A DNA stretch of 60,107 nucleotides, taken from positions 1-60,107 of the forward strand of contig VRUI01000023.1 of NCBI GenBank assembly GCA_019456225.1, written 5' to 3'. Below, piece by piece: positions 1 through 7,465 of the stretch (positions are counted from its first letter, which is position 1; every line of letters starts with the position of its first letter). The translations under genes were made by a program, and so were the position numbers. Source of the stretch: Planctomycetota bacterium. GTDB taxonomy: Bacteria > Planctomycetota > Phycisphaerae > Sedimentisphaerales > Anaerohalosphaeraceae. A model generated the notes under the pieces. That model made no database searches. It worked only from the letters and a program-made list of their open reading frames with translations, and was not told the origin of the DNA.

Positions 1-1
1 A

Positions 2-76
2 GGCACTCATGGTCGAAGCGCTTTTGTTCTCCATGCAAAGGAGATTCAGAAGATAAAGCAGGAGATGGCGAAGTAG
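2..76 (+). pseudogene. C-terminal tail of a gene cut by the window edge
   Basis: An open frame enters from the left edge and stops at TAG 74-76. Its 24 residues end in a lysine-rich helix-like tail (AKEIQKIKQEMAK). Nothing identifies the family. It may be the end of an intact upstream gene or part of the same broken gene as the LamG fragment that follows, because the same frame stays open for a further 90 bases after the stop. Confidence 0.35.
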
Positions 77-408
77 TTGGGCTGGGGTCAGGAGGCAGGT
101 GTCAATCTCGCGACGGGCAACGGCGTGGGCAGCCCCGTCCGAAGGTCGGCCCGTGGGTGCACGTAGCCTGTGTGTACGAAGGCTCGCGAAAGCCGTCACA
201 TATCTATGTGGATGGCAAGCTGGTCAACTCGGTCTACTGGTCGGCGTTCTTCGCCAGACCCGATTATCGGATGAAGATAGGTAAAGGTTTTGGCGGCGGT
301 ATTGCCCGGATGCAGATGTGGCGTGGTGTAAAGAGCGCTGAAGAAATCGCAGCCCTGGCCAAAGCCGCGCATGAGCGGGTGGTGGTTGAAGATAAAGTGA
401 AGAAATAG
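77..408 (+). pseudogene. LamG/concanavalin-like domain end, frame-disrupted
   Basis: From about base 150 one frame reads GPWVHVACVYEG, then a YVDGKLV segment and an IARMQMWRG segment. This is the typical last half of a LamG/Con A-like lectin sandwich (WxHVA..., DGK, regularly spaced strands), ending at TAG 406-408. No normal ATG precedes it: the only start is an internal GTG at 157. The upstream sequence (GVNLATGNG...) lies in another frame, so the simplest reading is a frameshifted or deleted gene end. The preserved part is about 80 residues, against about 150-200 for a full LamG domain. It lies 19 bases upstream of the next gene, which also carries a LamG domain. Confidence 0.5.
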
Positions 409-427
409 CATTTCAGAAAGGATAAAC

Positions 428-3400
428 ATGAATCGACGGCTGATATTGATGGTGTCTCTTGTGGGCTTGGTTGCCTTTGGCGCAATCGCGGACGAATCGA
501 AGATCGACAAGAAGCTGGCCAAAGAGGCACCGCTCTTTGAGCGGATCAAAATGCGAGGCACGCTGCGGGACGATGTCTCGCGTGATGTGATCGAACAGGA
601 GCACGGCGAAGGCTATCAGCTACGCGTCGTGAAGTGGTGGCCCAAGAAGGGCGTCGACTACATCGAGGAACCCAAAACCGAGCCCCGCACCTGGACGATT
701 CGCCCCGAGAGCATGACGGCCAAGGATGAAAAGGCGGCCAAGTGGTGGCCTCTCTCCCTGCGCGGCAAGACGCAATTCAAAGCGCACCTGATCGGCTTCC
801 GCGGACTTGGCGCTATCAACGACCCGTGGGGTGATGATCTCGAAAAGCCCTTCGCGCCGGCCGTCGTGTTGCGCTTGCCCGATGGTCGCAAACGCTGCTT
901 CACACGCGGCAGTTTCAGCGACGCGGATGAACTGTATGTCACCAAGCTCTACGAGAAGCAGATGAAGGTCCTTCGCGACAACACCTTTGAGGAAGGAATA
1001 GAATGGATTCCCTCTTCCTCTAATATGGATGCACCCCTTTCTGACAACCCGCTCTACACTCCTGGGACCACGCACATCAGCAGCAAGCATTTTACCGCTA
1101 CGCTGGGCAGTGAACCGCCTGACGATGGTGGACGCTCACTCTGGCTGGACTGGCACGACAAGGAGGGCGCCGCCCGCCGACGGAAGCTTATCATGCGCGG
1201 CTGGGAAGACTGGTGGGCCTACGTCGAGCACGGCGGACAATCCATGAACTACTGGGATCACTCGCCAGAGAAGCCGAAGTATAAATATCGCGTGAAGATC
1301 AAAGGGACGAAGAGAGATGGGGTGCAAATGGGTCGCGGCAGCCTGGGCGGCTTCGGTGGCAGCAGCTGTAACGACGGATCCTGGCTCGCGTTGTACCACG
1401 AATGGGGACACGGGATTCCCTCCGGCGCAACGGGAAGCCTCGGTGGCGGCGAGACGTTGAGCGACGCCGGGCAGCTGATTGGTGAGCCGGGGCGGGTGTC
1501 TAAGAGCATGTTCCAGATGGTCAAGCCGTGGAAGAACCTCTTCTATGGACAATATCCCGGTGCCTACGCATGGACGGTTATCGGTGATGATCCCAACTGG
1601 GGCTATGTCTTTCCCTACGCCTTGGCGACCATGATGTCGATGGAAGAACCCACGCCGATGCACGCCATCGCTCGCGTTGGTGAGAAACGCGGCCTATTCA
1701 CCGATGGCATCCGCGAAACGGGCGACTTGCTCGCGCAGGTCGGTGCGCGGTTCGCCGAATTAGATAACGAGATACAAATGGGCTTGCGCGCACATTTCTG
1801 CATGCCGAATCGCGTCCCACTGATCGAACTCGACCGCGAAAAGCGTCACTACCGGAGCGATCAGAAGTGCGCCCCCGAAGCGTTCGGCGTGGACATCGTC
1901 CGGCTTGTCGCCGACAAGGGAGCCGCGGAGTTGACGGTTGATTTTGCCGGCCATTACGATCCTAAGACGTTCAGCGATTGGCGGGCATGCATTGTCGCCG
2001 TCGACAAAGAAGGCCGATGTCGCTACTCACCACTGTGGAATAAGGGCAAGATGAGCATCAAGGTCCAGCCGGGTGATCTGCGGTACTGGCTGACCGTCAC
2101 CGCGACGCCGACGGCATTGAGCCCTGCCAAGGGCCTACCAACACGCAACCACTATACCCACGTGGTATATCAGGGCGGATTTGGGTATCGCTATCCGTAT
2201 GACGTCACGCTTTCGGGCTGTCGTGCGGGTACGCCGCACACCACGCTGTTTGAAGATGATGTTGCTGGCCAGGCGGGCATGCTCGCCGGGCGTCGCGTTA
2301 AACGGTATGACGGGGCAGGAATGCTGTCGGCATCGATTCCTGTGACCGACCCCGAGCAGCGCAAACGTTTGGAAGAAGCGCTGGCGGGCCTGGATGACAA
2401 TGAGGCCGCCCAATGGCATCTCAGAAACTCCAGGGGCAAGCGTCATCCCAATGGTGGCGGATGGGTCGCAGACACTGCCGAAGTTGCACTGGCCGCCTAT
2501 GTAGCCCCCCACGCGATGGTGCTGGACACCGCCAAGGTGTTGGACAACGCAGTGATTGACGATTACGTGATTGCCTACGGTGATGTGGTGTTCAAGGACA
2601 ACGCCCGTGCGTTCGGCAAGCTTGCCATCGAAAAGGGTGTCCACAGCGGCACGGCCCGCTTGTATATCCGTAACGAGGAGAGATCGTCCGCCCAGGGGGT
2701 CACCCCGGCCGACGATACCGACGCACCGCAAAGAAGGCTAGGACCGCTCACCGGTACTGCCTCCTTCCAAGCGAACTATGAGTGTTTCCAACCCGAAGCC
2801 GTGCTCCTGGAAGACCACTACAACGAGCGGACGGGGCGCCCGGAAGGGGGCGTCTACGGAGTCCACCAGGACGACCGCATCTTCTTTGACGGCGTGCTCA
2901 TCGGCAACCCCGGTTTTACGGATGACGGCGCGGAAGAGGGCGCCTTCACATTCAACGGTAAGAACCAATGGGCGGAGCTGCCCGGCGAGATGGCCGACCT
3001 GGAAGTTATCACACTCGACATGCGGCTGAAGGTCGATTCCGACAAACCGCAAACGGTGTGGATGTTCGGTAATGACAAGCAGAACAGTCTGTCACTGGCA
3101 GCATCCGGTGGGCAATGGGTATTGGCAGGTAACGCAGGCGATGTGCAAGCGACGTGTCGGGGCGGCAAGGTCACACCGGGTGCGTGGACCGTCGTTCGGG
3201 CCGAACTGGACGGAAAGACGATGACGCTGTTCCAGGACGGTAAGAAAATCGACCAAATCAAGACCGACTTCCGGGCGTCCGATGCATTCGTGCCGGGCAA
3301 GATTCGGCTGGCTACGATGGCCGCCGGTTTAGGTGGAAACGCACCGATGACCGGTGCGGTGGATTATTTCCGGGCCCTAACCGAGGTGTATGAGGACTTC

Positions 3401-4546
3401 AGCAAGGTCGAGGTACCGCTTCTCTGTCCGCGTCGTATTTGTCCGAAAGTGTACGACCGGTTCATAGCGAAGTACATCGACACCGGCTATGCGGAGAAGA
3501 GGAAACAGTTTGTGGATAACCAGGTCAAGACGCATCCGCTGACGGTGTACTACGACAAGTACTATGCTGCGGTCAACAAGCGAAAAGAGGACCTGGCCGC
3601 GTCCGCCGCCGAACGCATCAAGGAAATCAATGCCGAAGTCGCAGCGATGAGAACCCGGCTGACCGAAATCCAGAAGGAAATCAACGAAGCCCGGAAGAAC
3701 GACGAGGCCTATCAGAAGATCGCCGCAGAGATTAGGCCGATGCGGGATGAAATCAGTAAGAAGATGAATGAGACACTGGAGAGCTATCCCGGCTACAAGG
3801 AAGCGGTGGCCTCGGAGCGTGAATTGAATCGCCAGTACAATGAGCTGCGAAGAACCGCACAAAAGGAACTGAATAAGGATCCCGAGTACATCGCGCTGCA
3901 AGCACGAATCAAAGACCAGCAGAAGAAGATTCATGCTGCCGCCAAGGGAAGCAGTGAACGCAGGAAACTTGAGTCAGATCTGACCCACAAGATACGCAGG
4001 GCGGCGAATGAAATGCTCAACCAGCGTCACAATCAGCTTCCCGGAGCACGTGAACTGGGACGCCAGCGGAAAAAGGCACAGAAGCTCTCGCAACGACTGC
4101 GACAAGCCTCCCGCCAAACAGCAGCGTATCAGAAGTTGGAAAAGGAACGGCGTCAACTGGAAGTGCAGATGCGCTACAAGCCGGATCCGAAACTCATCGC
4201 AGAGCGGAATAAGGTCGATAAGATGATCGGGAAGACCTCCGGTGGGATCCGCAAAGTCAAGGAAATCGCCGCCGCCGAGACCAACCCGTTGGAAGCATAT
4301 CTATTGCGTAAGAGCGGCTGGTCAAGAGACCTTACGTATCTCACAAAGAAGATGCTGAGTGGGCATACGCCCCATGTTCCCGATGATGTCAAGCAACTCA
4401 ATTACGCGAAGAAGCTGCAAAGTCTGCCCTGGCCGACCACCGTCGATTGGGACGGACGCGCAACCTACGAAAGCGACAAAAAAGCGATGGCCCAGCCGGT
4501 CATGCAACACTACCTAAAACGAATGAAACCGTGGATGTACAAGTAA
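428..4546 (+). CDS. Secreted SHD1-like / HEWGH metallopeptidase-like / LamG multidomain protein
   Basis: 1372 aa, start ATG with an AAAGGA ribosome site 8 bases upstream. Residues 1-22 look like a Sec signal. About 85-180 resembles an SHD1 domain (RxW..., AHLIGFRG, VVLRLPDGRKR). H324-E-W-G-H328 followed by E after 13 residues (GGGE) fits the HExGHx(8-28)E gluzincin signature of M60-like peptidases; a DUF6055-type peptidase is an alternative. About 690-738 has hexapeptide-like left-handed helix repeats (AYVAPHAMVLDTAKVL). About 835-990 is a LamG-like sandwich. About 1055-1290 is a long charged coiled coil. It is followed 11 bases later by a SUMF1-like gene. The same two-gene order recurs on the minus strand at 51.7-56.1 kb. 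Inference: an extracellular glycan- or glycoprotein-binding protease; catalytic activity is not proven. Confidence 0.85.
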   Translation: MNRRLILMVSLVGLVAFGAIADESKIDKKLAKEAPLFERIKMRGTLRDDVSRDVIEQEHGEGYQLRVVKWWPKKGVDYIEEPKTEPRTWTIRPESMTAKDEKAAKWWPLSLRGKTQFKAHLIGFRGLGAINDPWGDDLEKPFAPAVVLRLPDGRKRCFTRGSFSDADELYVTKLYEKQMKVLRDNTFEEGIEWIPSSSNMDAPLSDNPLYTPGTTHISSKHFTATLGSEPPDDGGRSLWLDWHDKEGAARRRKLIMRGWEDWWAYVEHGGQSMNYWDHSPEKPKYKYRVKIKGTKRDGVQMGRGSLGGFGGSSCNDGSWLALYHEWGHGIPSGATGSLGGGETLSDAGQLIGEPGRVSKSMFQMVKPWKNLFYGQYPGAYAWTVIGDDPNWGYVFPYALATMMSMEEPTPMHAIARVGEKRGLFTDGIRETGDLLAQVGARFAELDNEIQMGLRAHFCMPNRVPLIELDREKRHYRSDQKCAPEAFGVDIVRLVADKGAAELTVDFAGHYDPKTFSDWRACIVAVDKEGRCRYSPLWNKGKMSIKVQPGDLRYWLTVTATPTALSPAKGLPTRNHYTHVVYQGGFGYRYPYDVTLSGCRAGTPHTTLFEDDVAGQAGMLAGRRVKRYDGAGMLSASIPVTDPEQRKRLEEALAGLDDNEAAQWHLRNSRGKRHPNGGGWVADTAEVALAAYVAPHAMVLDTAKVLDNAVIDDYVIAYGDVVFKDNARAFGKLAIEKGVHSGTARLYIRNEERSSAQGVTPADDTDAPQRRLGPLTGTASFQANYECFQPEAVLLEDHYNERTGRPEGGVYGVHQDDRIFFDGVLIGNPGFTDDGAEEGAFTFNGKNQWAELPGEMADLEVITLDMRLKVDSDKPQTVWMFGNDKQNSLSLAASGGQWVLAGNAGDVQATCRGGKVTPGAWTVVRAELDGKTMTLFQDGKKIDQIKTDFRASDAFVPGKIRLATMAAGLGGNAPMTGAVDYFRALTEVYEDFSKVEVPLLCPRRICPKVYDRFIAKYIDTGYAEKRKQFVDNQVKTHPLTVYYDKYYAAVNKRKEDLAASAAERIKEINAEVAAMRTRLTEIQKEINEARKNDEAYQKIAAEIRPMRDEISKKMNETLESYPGYKEAVASERELNRQYNELRRTAQKELNKDPEYIALQARIKDQQKKIHAAAKGSSERRKLESDLTHKIRRAANEMLNQRHNQLPGARELGRQRKKAQKLSQRLRQASRQTAAYQKLEKERRQLEVQMRYKPDPKLIAERNKVDKMIGKTSGGIRKVKEIAAAETNPLEAYLLRKSGWSRDLTYLTKKMLSGHTPHVPDDVKQLNYAKKLQSLPWPTTVDWDGRATYESDKKAMAQPVMQHYLKRMKPWMYK

Positions 4547-4557
4547 AGGAACCTACC

Positions 4558-5658
4558 ATGAAATACAAATACTGGACAATTAGTTCGATCGCCGTTGTCG
4601 CCATGAGCATCACGCTTGTCGCCACAGTGCACGCTGCTGCGCCTGATGCCAAGCCAATCGTTTCGATGCAGGCGAAGGAATTCGCGCTGCCTGATGGGAT
4701 TGAGATGGTGAAGATCCCGGCTGGGAAATTCGTCATGGGCAGTCCCAAGGACGAGGTCGGCCGTCGCGAGGACGAGGCCCAGCGCACCATCACGATTTCC
4801 AAGCCGTTCTACATGGCCAAACAGGAAATCAAGAAGAACCAGTACGTTCCGATGATGCGCCCGAACTACGATCCCCTCTTCTTTCGCAAGGGCAGCTGGG
4901 GTTTCTCGCTTCCCGAGATACACCAAAATGGCCCGTATACTCCCGGGGAACTCGGGGCTGACTCGCGCAGCCTGACAGACAAGCCTATGGAAGGTGTCTC
5001 CTGGAAGTACGCTGTGGAGTTCTGTGAGAAACTCACCGCCCGTGAAAAGGCCGCCGGCCGATTGCCAAGTGGCTATGCGTACCGCTTGCCCACAGAGGCT
5101 GAGTGGGAATACGCATGCCGAGCGGGCACGACCGGTGCGTTCAATGATGCGCAGGTCGAGAAGACGGTCGATGCCATCGGCACCTGGCGAGTTGCCTACA
5201 TCGCGGGAACAGTCAAAGAAGAGAGCATGATCCTCAACAAAGGCGGCGTTGCCAACAAGTTTGGATTGGAAGATATGCACATGTCCATGCTGGAATGGGT
5301 GCTCGACGATTACGCCCCGTACACCGGCGGCGATGCTTCTGACCCGGTGGCGTTTACCGACGGAAAGTCCAAAGTCATCCGCGGCGGATTTGACAACTTC
5401 TACGAAGACCCCAGCCCGAAGGGCCGAGTCTATAGCACGCCAAACGAGTGGCGGCGCTATGTGCGGTCGGCCTCGCGGGGTTACCTCATGCCGGGAATGC
5501 CCTATCCCTTTGTGGGGCTGCGGCCAGTGCTCGCGCCGATCATCAAGGTTCCCGAACCGACCATTCCCAAAGAGTACAACATCGGTGTCCTCAAGGCTGA
5601 AGACACGGCTATTCGCGAATCCGACCTCGCCGCCTTCAAAAAGGCAATGGAGGAGTAG
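4558..5658 (+). CDS. SUMF1/formylglycine-generating-enzyme-fold protein without the active cysteines
   Basis: 366 aa. The ATG at 4558 is chosen because it lies 11 bases after the preceding stop, behind AAAGGA, and begins a clear signal peptide (to about residue 25); the frame is open further upstream but overlaps the previous gene. Hallmarks of the fold are visible: MVKIPAGKFVMGS, then YRLPTEAEWEYACRAG, then GLEDMHMSMLEWV, then VIRGG and a terminal VGLRPV. Genuine aerobic FGE carries two cysteines shortly after the RGG motif; here this stretch (RGGFDNFYEDPSPKGR...) has none. It is therefore probably not the sulfatase-maturing enzyme but one of the many secreted SUMF1-domain proteins of planctomycetes, of unknown role. 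It is coupled to the metallopeptidase-like gene and precedes a sulfatase by 55 bases. Confidence 0.88.
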   Translation: MKYKYWTISSIAVVAMSITLVATVHAAAPDAKPIVSMQAKEFALPDGIEMVKIPAGKFVMGSPKDEVGRREDEAQRTITISKPFYMAKQEIKKNQYVPMMRPNYDPLFFRKGSWGFSLPEIHQNGPYTPGELGADSRSLTDKPMEGVSWKYAVEFCEKLTAREKAAGRLPSGYAYRLPTEAEWEYACRAGTTGAFNDAQVEKTVDAIGTWRVAYIAGTVKEESMILNKGGVANKFGLEDMHMSMLEWVLDDYAPYTGGDASDPVAFTDGKSKVIRGGFDNFYEDPSPKGRVYSTPNEWRRYVRSASRGYLMPGMPYPFVGLRPVLAPIIKVPEPTIPKEYNIGVLKAEDTAIRESDLAAFKKAMEE

Positions 5659-5675
5659 TAGGCGCCAGTGATCAC

Positions 5676-5716
5676 TGATCAAGAACTGATTTAAAAACAG
5701 AAAAGAGATAACAATG
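5676..5716 (+). repeat. Leader repeat, copy 1 (intact sulfatase)
   Basis: About 40 bases (TGATCAAGAACTGATTTAAA..., then GATAACAATGA) just before and including the sulfatase start are almost identical to 7229-7269, which heads an orphan signal peptide. The ribosome site and the start codon are inside the repeat. Confidence 0.7.
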
Positions 5717-7213
5717 AGACGAATAATGACCCTAATTGTCATAGGTGCTTCTTTGCTGGCATCGGCATCGGCTATAGCCGCGAAACCAAGCAAACCTAAT
5801 ATTGTGTTCATCTTGGTAGACGATCTTGGCTGGGCGGATATCGCGTGCTTCGGGAGTAAATTCTACGAGACGCCGAATATTGATGTTCTGGCGAAATCTG
5901 GTGTGAAGATGACCAGCGCGTATGCGGCTTGTCCGGTGTGCTCGCCGACACGTGGGAGCATCATGACGGGCAAGTATCCGGCACGGACGCAGACCACCGA
6001 CTGGTTCGGCGGCAACCGGCGGGCGAAGTTGCTGCCGGCTCCATACAAGCATTATCTGCCGTTGGAGGAAGTGACGATCGCCGAGGCGCTGAAGGAACAT
6101 GGTTATCGAACATTCTTCGCGGGCAAGTGGCACTTGGGCGGGGAGGGGTATTTTCCCGAGAAGCAGGGCTTCGACATTAATAAGGGCGGCGGGTGGAGCG
6201 GGGCTCCATATAAATCATACGGTAATCCCGGGCTGGAAAAAGACCCGAACTTGCCGGGCGGGTATTTTTCATTGTACGCCAATCCACATCTCGAAGACGG
6301 GCCCAAGGGCGAGTATCTTACAGACCGCCTGACCGACGAGGCCGTCACGTTCATCGAGGCAAACAAGGACGATCCGTTCTTAGTCTATCTGTCGTTCTAC
6401 TCGGTACATAATCCATTGCAGGCCAAGCCGGAGTACATCAAGAAGTTCAAGGAAAAGCTCGCCAAGATGCCCAAACCCAAGGGCCCCGAGTTCATCCCCG
6501 AGCACAAGAACAAGGCGCGGCAGATTCAGCAGAACCCGGTATATGCGGCCATGATTTACAGCGTCGACGAGAACGTCGGCAAGCTGATGAAGAAGCTCGA
6601 TGAGTTGGGGCTGACTGACGACACGATGGTGGTGTTCACTTCGGACAACGGCGGGCTGTCGACGTCGGAGGGTCCCAATCCGCTGGATTGGACGTCGCAG
6701 GGTCACAACACGGCGAATCTTCCGCTTCGAGGCGGGAAGGGTTGGCTTTACGAGGGCGGCGTTCGCGTGCCTACGATCGTCCGGTTCCCCGGCGTGACAA
6801 AGGCCGGAAGCGTCTGCGACGTGCCCGTGACGTCTACGGACTACTATCCGACGTTCTTGGAAATCGCGGGCCTGCCTGCCAAGCCGAAGCAGCACGCCGA
6901 CGGGGTGAGCATTGTTGCCGCTCTCAAGGGCGGGAAACTGGCTCGAAAGGCGATCTATTGGCATTATCCGCACTACGGCAACCAGGGCGGGCGGCCCGGC
7001 TCGTCGGTCCGTGCTGGCGATTACAAACTGATCGAATTCTTCGACGATGACAGCGTGGAGTTGTACAACTTGAGGGACGATATAGGGGAGAAGAAGGATC
7101 TCTCAGCATCCATGCCCGACAAGGCAGCCGAACTGAGAAAGAGGCTGCACGCCTGGCGCGCAAAAGTCGACGCCAAGATGATGAAGCCTAACCCCGCGTA
7201 CAAACAGAAATGA
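5714..7213 (+). CDS. Secreted Cys-type sulfatase (family S1)
   Basis: 499 aa with an N-terminal signal peptide (to about residue 23) and then the start of the alkaline-phosphatase-like fold (NIVFILVDDLGWAD; the DD binds metal). C76-S-P-T-R80 is the CxPxR signature whose Cys is converted to formylglycine. GKWHLGG and TSDNGG are the other conserved metal/substrate motifs. The length is normal. It hydrolyses sulfate esters outside the cytoplasm, presumably on a polysaccharide. It lies 55 bases after the SUMF1-like gene and may belong to the same transcript. The substrate subfamily cannot be assigned by eye. A Cys-type enzyme needs FGE or anSME, and neither is recognisable in this window. Confidence 0.95.
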   Translation: MRRIMTLIVIGASLLASASAIAAKPSKPNIVFILVDDLGWADIACFGSKFYETPNIDVLAKSGVKMTSAYAACPVCSPTRGSIMTGKYPARTQTTDWFGGNRRAKLLPAPYKHYLPLEEVTIAEALKEHGYRTFFAGKWHLGGEGYFPEKQGFDINKGGGWSGAPYKSYGNPGLEKDPNLPGGYFSLYANPHLEDGPKGEYLTDRLTDEAVTFIEANKDDPFLVYLSFYSVHNPLQAKPEYIKKFKEKLAKMPKPKGPEFIPEHKNKARQIQQNPVYAAMIYSVDENVGKLMKKLDELGLTDDTMVVFTSDNGGLSTSEGPNPLDWTSQGHNTANLPLRGGKGWLYEGGVRVPTIVRFPGVTKAGSVCDVPVTSTDYYPTFLEIAGLPAKPKQHADGVSIVAALKGGKLARKAIYWHYPHYGNQGGRPGSSVRAGDYKLIEFFDDDSVELYNLRDDIGEKKDLSASMPDKAAELRKRLHAWRAKVDAKMMKPNPAYKQK

Positions 7214-7228
7214 TAATGACAGCAGCCG

Positions 7229-7269
7229 TGATCAAGAACTGATTTAAAAACGAAAAAGTGATAACAATG
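7229..7269 (+). repeat. Leader repeat, copy 2 (orphan signal peptide)
   Basis: Near-identical copy of 5676-5716, including the GATAACAATGA start context. It heads the 37-aa stub described next. Confidence 0.7.
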
Positions 7270-7380
7270 AATCGAACAATGAAACGAATGATAATGCCAC
7301 TGATGGCGATTGCCGTGTTTTTCTGTGGTGTCGCCACTGGCGTTGCGGCTGGAAAGCTTGAGTTTTTGAGATCAATTTGA
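7267..7380 (+). pseudogene. Orphan signal peptide, probably a decapitated sulfatase or other exported gene
   Basis: The frame encodes 37 residues: a basic start (MNRTMKRM), a hydrophobic core (MPLMAIAVFFCGVATG) and an Ala-rich cleavage region, then six residues and TGA. The body of the gene is missing. From 7348 the sequence becomes the shared promoter-leader element that drives the next gene. The upstream leader is the same as that of the sulfatase at 5714, so this is probably a remnant of a second gene of that type whose body was replaced. Confidence 0.6.
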
Positions 7381-7450
7381 TATTCTATTGAAAAAGAGGC
7401 TCAGCAGGGTAGCTGAGCTAAGGTATACAATGTTATATGGGAAATCCCAG
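7348..7450 (+). promoter_or_regulatory. Shared promoter-hairpin leader, copy A
   Basis: TTGAGT (7358-7363), 17 bases, TATTCT (7381-7386): a sigma70-like promoter. Twelve bases after the -10 begins a perfect 7-bp hairpin, GCTCAGC / GCTGAGC (7399-7405 and 7412-7418), followed by an AT-rich motif ending TTATATGGGAAATC. The element ends 16 bases before the GTG start of the next gene. Related copies are at 23170-23270 (-), 24219-24266 (+), 28763-28853 (+) and 56242-56342 (-), each upstream of and co-oriented with a gene. Confidence 0.6.
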
Positions 7451-7465
7451 TTAAGGATAATCATA

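Noticed and set aside
4510-5811. Long open frame on the minus strand opposite the first SUMF1-like gene
   Set aside because: It is antisense to a gene with clear domain motifs, and its own sequence shows no recognisable domain; a shadow caused by codon bias.
7388-7465. N-terminal extension of the 7466 lipoprotein (VAELRY...LYGKS)
   Set aside because: The same peptide would be read from other leader copies in frames unrelated to the gene behind (galM); start context and the lipoprotein signal favour GTG 7466. The stretch is the shared leader.
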